Notes: a model not told the origin generated them from the sequence alone. A stretch of DNA of 64,000 nucleotides from Rossellomorea aquimaris (GCF_003315075.1 NZ_QNRJ01000011.1:44956-108955), one strand, 5' to 3'; positions 9,129 to 17,436 are shown, numbered from the stretch's first letter. A program made the numbers and translations.

Positions 9129-9278
9129 TTAAAAATTCTTATCCTTCACTGATTTCCTTTTAAAAAAGAGGATCGTAGCTACAATAAGGACCAGGATAAC
9201 GGCCATCGGTATGATGATAAATAACGCAACTCCCGAATCTCCAAAGATGGGAATTCCTCCTCTCAAGTGATTGATCAT
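9129..9278 (-). CDS. 49-residue single-pass membrane protein beside the NatKR-like genes
   Basis: Read leftward from ATG 9278, preceded by AAAGGGAAAAGAGAAG. The protein has a short polar N-terminus (MINHLRGGIPIFGDSG), one long hydrophobic segment (about residues 17-39) and a basic tail KRKSVKDKNF, giving an N-out/C-in prediction. It is on the same strand as the kinase gene and about 100 bp downstream, with only a GGGACGGACC half repeat between, so it may be the third gene of the regulatory operon. It is not an AgrD-like peptide: there is no cysteine and no charged tail of that type. Function unknown. Confidence 0.5.
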   Translation of the reverse strand: MINHLRGGIPIFGDSGVALFIIIPMAVILVLIVATILFFKRKSVKDKNF

Positions 9279-9339
9279 AGCTTCTCTTTTCCCTTTATTA
9301 TTTCGATAAAACTTTATGGAGCACACTGGAAAACATCCG

Positions 9340-9353
9340 AGGGACGGACCTTT
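9340..9353 (+). repeat. GGGACGGACCT half site
   Basis: AGGGACGGACCTTT without a matching right arm nearby. It lies between the kinase gene and the small membrane protein gene. Confidence 0.7.
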
Positions 9354-9374
9354 ACATGAAATACAATAAAACTT

Positions 9375-10346
9375 CTAATGTATGGCCGGAAATTTAATCT
9401 TCACCGTGAATTCTTCATCTCGATATACGAAGTCCAGTAACCCTTGGTGATCGGTCACCGTGTCCTGAATGACCCTGGTACCGAGCCCTTCGTGTTTCTC
9501 CCCCTTTGTGGTGTGGCCGTAGCTCTGATAAAGCTTATCCAGAATGTGGATCGGAATCGGAAGGCTCGGATTTTGACAGATCAGCACGTACAGCCCGCTT
9601 CGTTTGTAGAACTGAAGAGTGACGTTTGATGATTTGCCGTAGTGATTCTGCCATTCAATGGAAGCATCGATGCTGTTGGATAACAGGTTTCCAAGTAGTG
9701 TCACCAACTTTTTATCCGGAATGGGCAGGGTGGATAGGGGCATGTCCACATCGTAAATCATCGTCACCCCCGAAGCCTTTCCCTGGCTGTACATTTGATG
9801 TAGGATGCCTGCTATACTTCCACGTTCACCCTTAATGGAAAGATTCGTCTCCTCATACCCGTCCACCAAATCATCAAGGTAGGCTGTGGCCTCTTCATGG
9901 TGCCGGTTTTCGAGCATGTAGTGGATGGAGGAAACATGCTTGAGAAAATCATGCCGCTCACTGCGAACGATACGGAAGGTTTCCATGAGTTGAGCGCGCT
10001 CTTCTTCAAATTGGCCATTTTCTTTATAGAGCTGTTCGATTCGATTTGACACTTCCCACCTTACACATTCCATACCCATGAACACCACCAGAAATACTCC
10101 GTAAAACCAGGAAGTCTTCATCACAAGGTAAGGGAGCAACAGGAGGAGCTGTATGAGAAAAAGGGCAACGTTCCACTTCAGATCTGGTTTAAAGAAAGAG
10201 ATCCGTATTTTTCTAAAAAGTATATACAGAGTGAGTGAGACTACTAGAAATGTTATATAGAAAGGGACATCCCAAGGCAGATTCAAAAGAAGTGCATGCA
10301 GATGCACGAATCCGAGCAGGATGAGTGTAACCCAATAAAAATTCAC
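9375..10346 (-). CDS. natK: GHKL-family sensor histidine kinase (NatK-like)
   Basis: A 323-residue kinase. The N-terminal third holds about four hydrophobic segments (residues 1-95), a coiled coil follows (EQLYKENGQFEEERAQLMETF), then the phospho-acceptor region SERHDFLKH and a GHKL ATPase with N box NLLSNSIDAS and G box EGLGT. This layout, together with a LytTR regulator gene 14 bp upstream and a divergent two-gene ABC exporter, matches the NatK-NatR-NatAB system of Bacillus subtilis, in which the kinase controls a sodium-extruding ABC exporter. The gene symbol rests on this context. There is no extracellular sensor domain, so the signal is probably sensed in or near the membrane. Confidence 0.72.
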   Translation of the reverse strand: MNFYWVTLILLGFVHLHALLLNLPWDVPFYITFLVVSLTLYILFRKIRISFFKPDLKWNVALFLIQLLLLLPYLVMKTSWFYGVFLVVFMGMECVRWEVSNRIEQLYKENGQFEEERAQLMETFRIVRSERHDFLKHVSSIHYMLENRHHEEATAYLDDLVDGYEETNLSIKGERGSIAGILHQMYSQGKASGVTMIYDVDMPLSTLPIPDKKLVTLLGNLLSNSIDASIEWQNHYGKSSNVTLQFYKRSGLYVLICQNPSLPIPIHILDKLYQSYGHTTKGEKHEGLGTRVIQDTVTDHQGLLDFVYRDEEFTVKIKFPAIH

Positions 10347-10360
10347 AGCGTTTCCACCTT

Positions 10361-11059
10361 TTAAAAGTAATATTTTTGCAGGAAATCGACCTTTTCCTTT
10401 GTAATCATGGCCTGCTTGTCGAGTCCTTCAAATGTGATCACATATGAGTTTTTCGCATAAAGAGAGAAGTTCTTGACGTAGTGAATGTTGATGATGAAGG
10501 AACGGTGGGATCGGATGAAGTCCCGCTCGCGTAATTCACCCTCGAGTTCATTCAAGGTGAGATAGGTTTTGATTTCTTCATCCTTGGTGTAGATCGTAGT
10601 CGATCGACCGGAACGTTCAATAAAGACAATGTCCTTCTTCTGCACAATATGGATATCATTCTTTTGCTTTAAATAGAGTCTTCCTGTCAATTCAGCGGAC
10701 CTTGACTTTTCCATCAGCCGCTCGATGGATTTCATCAATCGATCATTGGTATAGGGCTTCATGATGTAGTCATGTACATTCAATTCAAAGGCATGGACGG
10801 CATAGCCGCTGTTTCCCGTAACGAATATCACGGAAATATTCAGGGCATGGGAATGAATGATATCCGCCAGCTCATAACCTGACAAATGAGGCATCTCAAT
10901 ATCGGCTATCAGCACGTCAATCGTTTCTTTCTTGATCTGATCATAGGCTTCTTCTGCCGAAGTGGTGGAGAAGACAATCTCCACATTCTCTATGCGGGAA
11001 ATGATGCCATTCAATTTATCTAAATCTATCATCCGATCGTCTACTAGACCGATTTTCAT
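10361..11059 (-). CDS. natR: LytTR-family response regulator (NatR-like)
   Basis: A 232-residue regulator with a receiver domain (residues 1-120: acidic start VDD near residue 6, phospho-acceptor Asp in LIADIEMP about residue 57, Lys in IMKPYTND) and a C-terminal LytTR DNA-binding domain (KKDIVFIERSGRSTTIY, then FIRSHRSFIINIHYVK). LytTR proteins bind direct repeats about 21 bp apart; such repeats lie 65 bp upstream of this gene at 11123-11155, between it and the divergent exporter operon. It is cotranscribed with the kinase (14 bp gap). Most likely it activates the exporter genes when the kinase is stimulated. Confidence 0.78.
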   Translation of the reverse strand: MKIGLVDDRMIDLDKLNGIISRIENVEIVFSTTSAEEAYDQIKKETIDVLIADIEMPHLSGYELADIIHSHALNISVIFVTGNSGYAVHAFELNVHDYIMKPYTNDRLMKSIERLMEKSRSAELTGRLYLKQKNDIHIVQKKDIVFIERSGRSTTIYTKDEEIKTYLTLNELEGELRERDFIRSHRSFIINIHYVKNFSLYAKNSYVITFEGLDKQAMITKEKVDFLQKYYF

Positions 11060-11122
11060 TTCTTCTCGCCTCGCATCTTCTGAAGTCCCTTTATTTTACC
11101 ATTTTCAAAGAAGAATTTGGTA

Positions 11123-11155
11123 TTTTCACGACATGAAATGGACTTTTCACGACAT
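11123..11155 (+). promoter_or_regulatory. Direct repeat, probable LytTR (NatR) binding sites
   Basis: The 12-mer TTTTCACGACAT occurs at 11123-11134 and again at 11144-11155, exactly 21 bp apart, two helical turns, which is the usual geometry for LytTR dimers. It lies in the 165 bp between the regulator gene and the divergent ABC exporter operon, about 70 bp before the natA start. Confidence 0.7.
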
Positions 11156-11224
11156 AAGTGGAGATTGTTTCCTTATTTGTTTGTATGATGGACCTAAGAT
11201 AATAAATGGATGAGGTGAGAGAAA

Positions 11225-11977
11225 GTGATACAGATACACGAAGTAACGAAACAGTTCAAGGACAAGAAGAAGTATGTCACAGCGCTGAAACATGTCTCTT
11301 TTTCAGTGAAAAAGGGTGAGGTCGTTGGTTTGTTAGGGGAAAATGGGGCCGGAAAGACAACCCTGCTCCGAACGATCGCGACCCTTCTGACGCCTACCGA
11401 GGGCTATGTGCAAGTAGCGGGATACGATACGATCAAGAGTCCGAATGAAATCAAGACGAAAATCGGTGTGCTATTCGGAGGGGAAACAGGACTCTATGAC
11501 CGATTGACCGCCCGGGAAAATCTTCAATACTTTGCCCTGTTATATGGATTGAGCAAGCACGAAACGAAGGTGCGCATCGATGATCTGGCAAGGATGTTCG
11601 GCATGAGGGATTATCTTGACCGGAGAGTTTCCGGCTTCTCGAAAGGAATGCGCCAGAAGGTTGCCATCGCGAGAACGTTGATCCACAATCCTGACATCAT
11701 CCTGTTCGATGAACCAACGACAGGATTGGACATTACATCTTCCAACGTCTTTCGCCAGCTCGTCCATCAGCTGAAGCGCGAAGGAAAGACGATTGTCTTC
11801 TCCAGTCACATCATGGAGGAAGTGTCCTTGCTATGCGACAAGGTAGCGATGATGCATAAAGGGGAATTGGTGTATCACGGCGACATCGAGCACCTCTACC
11901 AAACAGAAAAGAGCCGGGATCTGAACTATATCTTTATGAGCAAGCTGGTGAGAGGGGATGAACACTATGCTTCTTAA
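11225..11977 (+). CDS. natA: ABC exporter ATPase (NatA-like)
   Basis: A 250-residue ABC ATPase. Walker A is GENGAGKTTLLRT (about residue 39), signature VSGFSKGMRQKV, Walker B IILFDEPTTGLD and the switch His in FSSHIMEEV. The length and the neighbouring permease match NatA of the NatAB sodium exporter (246 residues in B. subtilis). The start is GTG 11225 after GAGGTGAG. It overlaps the permease gene and is divergent from the two-component system. This ATPase class (DrrA/CcmA-like) also serves antibiotic export, so sodium as substrate is an inference from the complete locus. Confidence 0.8.
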   Translation: MIQIHEVTKQFKDKKKYVTALKHVSFSVKKGEVVGLLGENGAGKTTLLRTIATLLTPTEGYVQVAGYDTIKSPNEIKTKIGVLFGGETGLYDRLTARENLQYFALLYGLSKHETKVRIDDLARMFGMRDYLDRRVSGFSKGMRQKVAIARTLIHNPDIILFDEPTTGLDITSSNVFRQLVHQLKREGKTIVFSSHIMEEVSLLCDKVAMMHKGELVYHGDIEHLYQTEKSRDLNYIFMSKLVRGDEHYAS

Positions 11978-13124
11978 TATCTATTTGAAAGAATTGAAGG
12001 ACAGCTTCCGCGATCGGAGAACCCTGTTGCTGACGGTCCTTCTGCCCATCTTCATGATGAGCGGGCTTGTATTCTTCTATGAAAATATGGTTTCCGATGA
12101 CGAAGGGGAAACGTACACCCTTGCCGTCGATTCAACTGTTAGTACAGAAGTGACAGATCTATTTTCAGGGTATGAAGCGATTGATATCGTGAAGGCTGCT
12201 GATCCCGAAAAGTCCCTTGAAGAGGGGGATGCCCTTGCCGCCATGATTGTAAGTCCTAATTTCATACGTAACATTGAACAAGGAAAAGAAGCAGATGTAA
12301 CCATCATCGGCGACTCCTTAAGCCAAAAATCCAGTAACCTTATGAATATTGTCACTAATGCATTGACCGCCTATGAGAAACAAGTGACAGCTGAGAGGCT
12401 GGAATCTCAAGGGACGGACCTTTCACTCATTGAGCCCTTTGTCATCACTCAACAGGAAATGTCAGATGATGACACAAGCATGTTCCTACTGGCCTTCCTT
12501 GTCCCATTGATATTGGCTATTTCTATAGGGGTGGGAACGGGTCCATCTGCAGCGGATTTGTTTGCCGGTGAAAAAGAGAAGAAGACGATGGAAGCCTTAC
12601 TCATGACACCGGTCAAACGTTCTACTCTTCTGTTGGCAAAATGGTTGACCATCTCGACAGTGGGTGTGGTCACGGGAATCGTAACGCTGATCGTGCTGGC
12701 GATTGAAATCAGCCTCTTTACAGAAAACCTTAAAGCGGCCGTATCCTTTGGAGATAATGTGTATATGATCATCATCCTTTCCCTGCTTCTCACCATCGTG
12801 TATGCAGTGTTCGTTGCCTCACTGCAAATGATCACCAGCATTATCGGGAAAACCGTCAAGGAAGCACAAAGCTATAGCGCGCCGATCATGATGCTCGCAG
12901 CCTTTCCCGGTATGATCATCACGAATGTTGGACTGAATGAACTATCTTTCCAACACTTTGCCATTCCGGTCCTGAACCTGTTCAGCCAATTTAAAGAACT
13001 GTTCATGGGTGTAATCGATTATCAGCATCTCTTCCTGACGTTCGGAAGCAACCTTCTCTTTATGCTAGTCATATTTGTGATTGGCAGAATCCTATTCTTG
13101 AAGGATAAATGGGTGATGAACTAA
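11967..13124 (+). CDS. natB: ABC exporter permease (NatB-like, ABC-2 type)
   Basis: A 385-residue membrane protein, close to the 386 of NatB. One N-terminal helix (LLLTVLLPIFMMSGLVFFY) is followed by a large outer domain (residues 40-170) and five C-terminal helices, as in ABC-2 permeases; SAADLFAGEKEKKTMEALL is the usual cytoplasmic coupling stretch. Two ATGs are possible (11958, 11967); only the second is properly spaced from AGAGGGG. It overlaps natA by 11 bases. A GGGACGGACC repeat half site lies inside the gene (12409-12423) and encodes part of SQGTDLSL in the outer domain, kept in frame. A hairpin terminator follows. Confidence 0.78.
   Translation: MLLNIYLKELKDSFRDRRTLLLTVLLPIFMMSGLVFFYENMVSDDEGETYTLAVDSTVSTEVTDLFSGYEAIDIVKAADPEKSLEEGDALAAMIVSPNFIRNIEQGKEADVTIIGDSLSQKSSNLMNIVTNALTAYEKQVTAERLESQGTDLSLIEPFVITQQEMSDDDTSMFLLAFLVPLILAISIGVGTGPSAADLFAGEKEKKTMEALLMTPVKRSTLLLAKWLTISTVGVVTGIVTLIVLAIEISLFTENLKAAVSFGDNVYMIIILSLLLTIVYAVFVASLQMITSIIGKTVKEAQSYSAPIMMLAAFPGMIITNVGLNELSFQHFAIPVLNLFSQFKELFMGVIDYQHLFLTFGSNLLFMLVIFVIGRILFLKDKWVMN
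12409..12423 (+). repeat. GGGACGGACCT half site within natB coding sequence
   Basis: AAGGGACGGACCTTT is identical to the left arm of the intergenic palindromes but sits inside the permease gene, where it codes for Q-G-T-D-L. No right arm follows. Confidence 0.6.
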
Positions 13125-13136
13125 TAGTAAGGATGA

Positions 13137-13166
13137 GCAATCACCATGCCATGGTGATTGCTTTTA
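13137..13166 (+). terminator. Terminator of the natAB operon
   Basis: GCAATCACCAT (13137-13147) and ATGGTGATTGC (13151-13161) form an 11 bp stem followed by TTTTAT, 12 bases after the permease stop codon. Confidence 0.8.
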
Positions 13167-13194
13167 TGAAAAAATGAGTTGGGAGTTTTTAAAA

Positions 13195-14247
13195 ATGAAG
13201 TCTTTCTTTACGCCAAAATGGGTATCTCTTCTCGGGTTTTTCCTTTTTTCAATAGGGGTTTGGAACGAGCCAACGAGGGAAATGACTGCCGTGATCGGAG
13301 GTCTTTTCCTGGCATGGTTGCTTGCGGTTGGTCTGCATGAACTCGGTCATGTGATGGCAGGGAGGTGGAATGGGTTTGAATTTGGTTTTTTAGCATTCGG
13401 GCCGATCCAATTTGAACAAACGAAAAATGGTATCAAATTAAGAGGAAATAAGCGCTGGTTTTTCTTTGGTGGAGTGGCCATGATGGTGCCGCCCCGTATA
13501 GATAAGGAAGCCCTTATCCCTAAATGGGCAGCATTTGCAGCAGGTGGACCGATTCTATCGTTTTTAGCAGGAATCATCTTTTATCTATTATACGGAGTGC
13601 TATCCTATGAGTTTTTCTTCTTTCTTGCCATCATGAATGCCTGTATATTCGCCGCTACTATTGTGCCCCTGAAAACAAGTATGCGGACCGACGGCTATAT
13701 TCTCCTCACATTGATGAAAAAGAATGAGGAAGCAGGCAGGTTAATGGAAGAATTAGTTATCATGAGAGAGATGCTCAGTAGAAAGCATCCTCTTGAATGG
13801 AATCGGGATTTTATACAAGAAGCAAAACAAAAGGAACCAGTAGAGGAGAATGTGCAGTTTTTCTTGATGAACTACTACTTTGAAATTGAGCAGCATGGCT
13901 TTCCATCCGCTGAAGAAGCCATGTCTCCATATCGTGAGATTCCCATCACGAGAAAAAATAAATTTCACATGACATTTCTCATTCATATGAAGCAGTTATC
14001 CCACTTTTTACACGGTGAAGCCAACACCCATGAAATCACTCAACTTCAGAACTCGCTTTCCAACATAGAACCCGTCTCCTACTACAGAGGCAAAGCCATC
14101 ATTGCCCATCTGCAGAATCATCATCAAGAAGCGAGAAGCTATCTGAAAAAAGCAAATAAAATCATATTAAACAATCAACCACTATACGGATTCTATCAAG
14201 CTGAAAAAACACTATCCGACTTGGTCGAAGCGAAGATGGCCTGGTAA
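13195..14247 (+). CDS. M50-family membrane metalloprotease-like protein
   Basis: A 350-residue protein with HELGH at about residues 48-52 inside a hydrophobic segment, the zinc-binding signature of site-2-protease (M50) enzymes, and GGPILSFLAG near residue 113, resembling the NPDG-region helix. After the membrane part (about residues 1-165) comes a soluble helical C-terminal half with TPR-like character (YYRGKAIIAHLQNHHQEARSY). Members cleave membrane proteins within the bilayer. ATG 13195 follows GGGAG with good spacing; an upstream in-frame ATG at 13174 has no ribosome site. It appears to be a single-gene unit; a hairpin follows at 14373. Confidence 0.72.
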   Translation: MKSFFTPKWVSLLGFFLFSIGVWNEPTREMTAVIGGLFLAWLLAVGLHELGHVMAGRWNGFEFGFLAFGPIQFEQTKNGIKLRGNKRWFFFGGVAMMVPPRIDKEALIPKWAAFAAGGPILSFLAGIIFYLLYGVLSYEFFFFLAIMNACIFAATIVPLKTSMRTDGYILLTLMKKNEEAGRLMEELVIMREMLSRKHPLEWNRDFIQEAKQKEPVEENVQFFLMNYYFEIEQHGFPSAEEAMSPYREIPITRKNKFHMTFLIHMKQLSHFLHGEANTHEITQLQNSLSNIEPVSYYRGKAIIAHLQNHHQEARSYLKKANKIILNNQPLYGFYQAEKTLSDLVEAKMAW

Positions 14248-14372
14248 GGATCAGAAGGATGAACCTCGATAGAAACGACAAGAATCCCTATTATGAAATT
14301 AGGGTCTGAATCCTTTCAGACTGTCACCGACACTCCTCTATAAAAAATAGAATAATATCCTATATCTATTAG

Positions 14373-14405
14373 AAAAGCATGTTCCCACCAGGTTCATGCT
14401 TTTTT
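14373..14405 (+). terminator. Hairpin terminator
   Basis: AAAAGCATG pairs with CATGCTTTT across a 13-base loop and runs into TTTTTT. It lies between the M50 gene and the lipoprotein protease gene. Confidence 0.65.
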
Positions 14406-14415
14406 AATGGAAGAA

Positions 14416-14443
14416 TGAAACTTTTCCCAAAAATATACGTATA
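14416..14443 (+). promoter_or_regulatory. Candidate ECF-sigma promoter before the lipoprotein protease gene
   Basis: TGAAAC (14416-14421), a 16-base spacer, then CGTATA (14438-14443) fits the Bacillus ECF pattern. The first 13 bases, TGAAACTTTTCCC, are identical to the candidate promoter of the ECF sigma gene at 46988. Confidence 0.5.
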
Positions 14444-14516
14444 GAAGTAATAAAATGGAATTTTATCCCTGCTTTATAATGAATATGCGCATTTTAATCT
14501 GAAAGGAGAGAGAAGA

Positions 14517-15482
14517 ATGAAACCATTAGGAAAGACACTACTCATATCATTGATATCGTTGTTATTCATAAGCTGTTCAAATGATCAACCGGTGCATCAG
14601 AAAAAACAGGAAGCTCCGATTACATTCACACAAGATGAACAGGAGTTCGAGATTATTTACATGTATGATGAAATGAAGGAATACATTAGCAGCGTCCGGG
14701 AGAAATCTGGAAGCAGCAATGAGACGGTGTACATTGACCAGGTTTTTGAACCATTCAAAGAGCTGTCCGATATGGAAGGTTTCAGCTTAGCTTATCCTTT
14801 TGAGCACACGAATGATTTGGACAAGTTAGAAGAAACAATCGCTGACTTGATAAGGGATAAAGATTCCACCGATCAGATCATCAAGGAAGCGTTAATCAAA
14901 TCGGCAAAGCAGCTTCCGGGAGACAATAAGAAAATTTTTATCTTACCGGCAAATCCTGAAGACACGTTCACTGTGGAAGAAATGGGTGGTGTCGAAGGAA
15001 TCGTCTTGGCCGAGAATGTGATTGTGTTGAAGCTTTCGGCATCATTCGATAAAGACATATTGAAGTATACGGTTGCCCACGAATATAACCATGCCATTGA
15101 GGGAGAAAGCAATGAAGGCATGATGCACAATATATTGGGTGCCGTTGTGATGGAAGGGAAAGCAGATGTGTTTGCAAGTAGCCTCTATCCACAAATCGAA
15201 GTACCCTGGAAAGAACCGATGAATGCAGAAACAAAAGAAAAAATAGTGAAGGAATTAATGGAAATCGGGGATACAGGCGATCCAAGACTTTACTTAGGTC
15301 TCAGAAGCGGAAATCCTTCAAAAGGTATTCCACAATGGGCCAACTATAAAATCGGATTTGAAATCGTTCAGAGCTATATAGAGAAACATCCAGAAGTATC
15401 GATTGGAAAATGGACAAGCATGAATGAGCATGAAATCATTGCTGGAAGTGATTATACGGAAATCACAGCGCACGATGAATAA
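14517..15482 (+). CDS. Lipoprotein with DUF2268 (YjaZ-like) zinc-protease domain
   Basis: A 321-residue secreted lipoprotein. The signal peptide ends in the lipobox LFISC with Cys at residue 20, so the protein is tethered outside the membrane. The domain that follows resembles the predicted Zn-dependent protease family DUF2268: VAHEYNHAIEGES contains HExxH at about residues 188-192, and a downstream Glu is likely in VMEGKADVFA. Start ATG 14517 follows AAGGAGAGAG. Upstream is a TGAAAC/CGTATA promoter candidate shared with the ECF sigma gene at 47 kb, so it may be part of an envelope-stress regulon (inference). Confidence 0.75.
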   Translation: MKPLGKTLLISLISLLFISCSNDQPVHQKKQEAPITFTQDEQEFEIIYMYDEMKEYISSVREKSGSSNETVYIDQVFEPFKELSDMEGFSLAYPFEHTNDLDKLEETIADLIRDKDSTDQIIKEALIKSAKQLPGDNKKIFILPANPEDTFTVEEMGGVEGIVLAENVIVLKLSASFDKDILKYTVAHEYNHAIEGESNEGMMHNILGAVVMEGKADVFASSLYPQIEVPWKEPMNAETKEKIVKELMEIGDTGDPRLYLGLRSGNPSKGIPQWANYKIGFEIVQSYIEKHPEVSIGKWTSMNEHEIIAGSDYTEITAHDE

Positions 15483-15511
15483 CCAGAAGATACAACAAAT
15501 GGAGGATAAAC

Positions 15512-15703
15512 ATGGACAATACCGACAAAAGAAACCGTTTAGGTGAAGCTCCTTTTCAGTATCGGATCAATAAAGATCAATCTGTTTTCATCGAATATGA
15601 AGGGAAACAAGTGAAAATCTTAAAAGGGGAAATGAACGGAAGAAGAGGTAAGTGTCGAGCGCTCATTCAACAAAGGCCGAGATTGCATTGGCATCCATCA
15701 TAG
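15512..15703 (+). pseudogene. Small hypothetical protein with apparent internal deletion
   Basis: A good ribosome site (GGAGG) precedes ATG 15512. The first 40 residues (to KQVKILKGE) look like a conserved small Bacillus protein. After that the frame turns into arginine-rich sequence without resemblance to anything. In the next frame, GGA AAT GAA CGG AAG AAG AGG TAA at about 15628-15651 reads GNERKKR-stop, the ending expected from that family as I remember it. This suggests that the middle of the gene was lost and the frame shifted at the junction. As read, the product is 63 residues. The following 190 bp hold only weak coding remnants. Confidence 0.45.
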
Positions 15704-15896
15704 AGGACAGCTACATTCTATACTGGTGCATGGTGGCAAGGATCCAAGGCTTTTAATGTTTGAGTAGTGATAGTGACTTCAGCCAAGTCGAATGGGACAA
15801 AGTTTTTATCAAATTTTAAAAAACTAACCGCTCCTATTTTATAAATAATGACATCAAAGTGGGCTTTTTTCATAAAATGTTTCTGAGGTGAAAAAA

Positions 15897-16340
15897 ATGC
15901 CAAGAGTCAAATACACAGATGCAGATGTTGCTTTGATGGCGAGGATGATGCGAGCGGAAGCCGAGGGCGAAGGAAAACAAGGGATGTTGTATGTCGGAAA
16001 TGTCATCGTGAATCGTGCGAAAGCGGATTGTTTAGATTTTAAAAAGGTGAGAAGTATCCGGCAGGTCATTTTTCATGTGCAGGGAGGAAATTACTCCTTT
16101 GAAGCCGTTCAAAAAGGGAATCTCTTTTATAACAGAGCGAGGTCGGTTGAAAAAAGATTAGCCAAAAAGAATTTGGATTATTGGGCCCAGCACCCGGCGA
16201 AATATGCTCTTTGGTATTTCAACCCCTATGCCCCATGTCCCCCAACCTGGTACGATCAACCTTTTTCCGGTCAATTTAAAAATCATTGTTATTATGAGCC
16301 GGCAGCCGGAACTTGTGCAAGTGTTTATACGGGTGGGTAA
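15897..16340 (+). CDS. cwlJ: Spore cortex-lytic cell wall hydrolase, CwlJ/SleB family
   Basis: A 147-residue protein consisting only of the hydrolase_2 domain, as in CwlJ (142 residues in B. subtilis), with no peptidoglycan-binding repeats or signal peptide as SleB would have. Visible: ARMMRAEAEGEG with the catalytic Glu, GNVIVNRAKADC, SFEAVQKGNLF and the C-terminal aromatic FNPYAPCPPTWY with conserved cysteines. CwlJ sits in the spore coat and opens cortex peptidoglycan during germination. ATG 15897 is six bases after GAGGTG. No gerQ neighbour is present here. This gene is the best evidence that the organism forms spores. Confidence 0.85.
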   Translation: MPRVKYTDADVALMARMMRAEAEGEGKQGMLYVGNVIVNRAKADCLDFKKVRSIRQVIFHVQGGNYSFEAVQKGNLFYNRARSVEKRLAKKNLDYWAQHPAKYALWYFNPYAPCPPTWYDQPFSGQFKNHCYYEPAAGTCASVYTGG

Positions 16341-16462
16341 GCATCCTTTTTTCCATCCTGCAAATTCTGAAGGGAGCTTCCTGGTTGAGCGGGTGTTCCC
16401 CTTTTTTAATTGAGATATTATGGTAAAATCAGGTTGTGATTTCAATTAGAAAGGAGCATCAC

Positions 16463-16855
16463 ATGAACTTTTATGTTGCCTCAAGCTTTCATAACATAAA
16501 GCAAGTACGAGATGTCAGTGAACGTTTGAAACGAAAAGGGTATATCCATACATATGACTGGACTCAGAATAGCAGGGCTTCGACCGTTGAGGAGCTGAAA
16601 AAGATTGGTGAAAAGGAAAAACAGGCCATCATCAAATCCGATGTCCTCCTCGTTTTGTTGCCCGGGGGAAAAGGGAGTCATGTTGAACTAGGGATAGCTC
16701 TTGGCCTCAATAAACGAGTCATCTTATATTCCCCTCATGACGAAGTAAGTGACTTTGCTCAAACAACGACATTCTATCATTTGCCAGAGGTTGAAGTATG
16801 TACCGGAGCCGTTCAGGAGTTAGTAGACTATGTGACTGCAGGAAACGTTCTATGA
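16463..16855 (+). CDS. Nucleoside 2-deoxyribosyltransferase-like protein
   Basis: A 130-residue single-domain protein. MNFYVASSF at the N-terminus, SDVLLVLLPGGKGSHVELGIALGL in the middle (with the conserved Glu of the family) and RVILYSPHD match the nucleoside 2-deoxyribosyltransferase fold, which cleaves or transfers the sugar of deoxynucleosides; many members, like this one, are of unproven substrate. ATG 16463 follows AAAGGAG; longer readings have no ribosome site. Its last codons overlap the start of the lipoprotein gene by four bases, so the pair is likely cotranscribed. Confidence 0.7.
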   Translation: MNFYVASSFHNIKQVRDVSERLKRKGYIHTYDWTQNSRASTVEELKKIGEKEKQAIIKSDVLLVLLPGGKGSHVELGIALGLNKRVILYSPHDEVSDFAQTTTFYHLPEVEVCTGAVQELVDYVTAGNVL

Positions 16856-17370
16856 AAAGAATACTCATAGCCTTTTTACTAGTGGGTTTTCCCCTCATCG
16901 GGTGTTCCAATCAAGAAGCACACACCAACTATACTTCTCCTTCCAGACAGGAAGTGGATGACTTTATCAGCGAACATAATATCGATCCCTTAACCATCGA
17001 AGAAACAAAGGACGCGACCATCCTATTACTTCAAAATGGGATCTATTATCTTTCCAACAACGAGAATGATAAGTTGATAGAAGACTATGTCGGTTGGAGT
17101 GGGAACGACGAACAAAAAGTGAACCTCGGATTGAGCAGTACCGGAATGCCCCATGCCCATGTGATCATAAATGATGAGCGCCTCCTCGACGAAGCAAAGG
17201 AAGTCGAGGTTAAGTTTCATGACGGCACAACGGTCACTCAACCATTACAAGGTAAACGTGGATTGATCTTATTTTATGATAAAAGCAAAAGAAATCTCAC
17301 CATCCACAACGAACTTCACCTATCAATCTACAATCAAGATCGCACAGTGATATATGAAGACAGCTTTTAA
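16852..17370 (+). CDS. Lipoprotein of unknown function
   Basis: A 172-residue protein with a short basic start, hydrophobic stretch and lipobox LIGC (Cys 18), so it should be exported and lipid-anchored. The mature part is polar, without cysteines or a motif I recognise. ATG 16852 lies within the ATGA overlap with the preceding gene, so translation is likely coupled; the ribosome site (GCAGGA) is weak on its own. Function unknown. Confidence 0.65.
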   Translation: MKRILIAFLLVGFPLIGCSNQEAHTNYTSPSRQEVDDFISEHNIDPLTIEETKDATILLLQNGIYYLSNNENDKLIEDYVGWSGNDEQKVNLGLSSTGMPHAHVIINDERLLDEAKEVEVKFHDGTTVTQPLQGKRGLILFYDKSKRNLTIHNELHLSIYNQDRTVIYEDSF

Positions 17371-17376
17371 TGATAG

Positions 17377-17390
17377 AGGGACGGACCTTG
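17377..17390 (+). repeat. GGGACGGACCT half site
   Basis: AGGGACGGACCTTG, seven bases after the lipoprotein stop codon, with no right arm. The 340 bp region up to the next gene also holds the phased array at 17437. Confidence 0.7.
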
Positions 17391-17436
17391 AACCTATATA
17401 AAGAATATTCGACAAGATGTTCATATATTAAAAAAG

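Noticed and set aside
9129..9278. AgrD-type autoinducing peptide next to a GHKL kinase
   Set aside because: No cysteine, no cyclisation motif, no AgrB-like gene; the locus matches NatKR instead.
15718..15880. Minus-strand small protein beginning MKKAHFDVI
   Set aside because: No ribosome site and it overlaps the cwlJ leader; at most a remnant.
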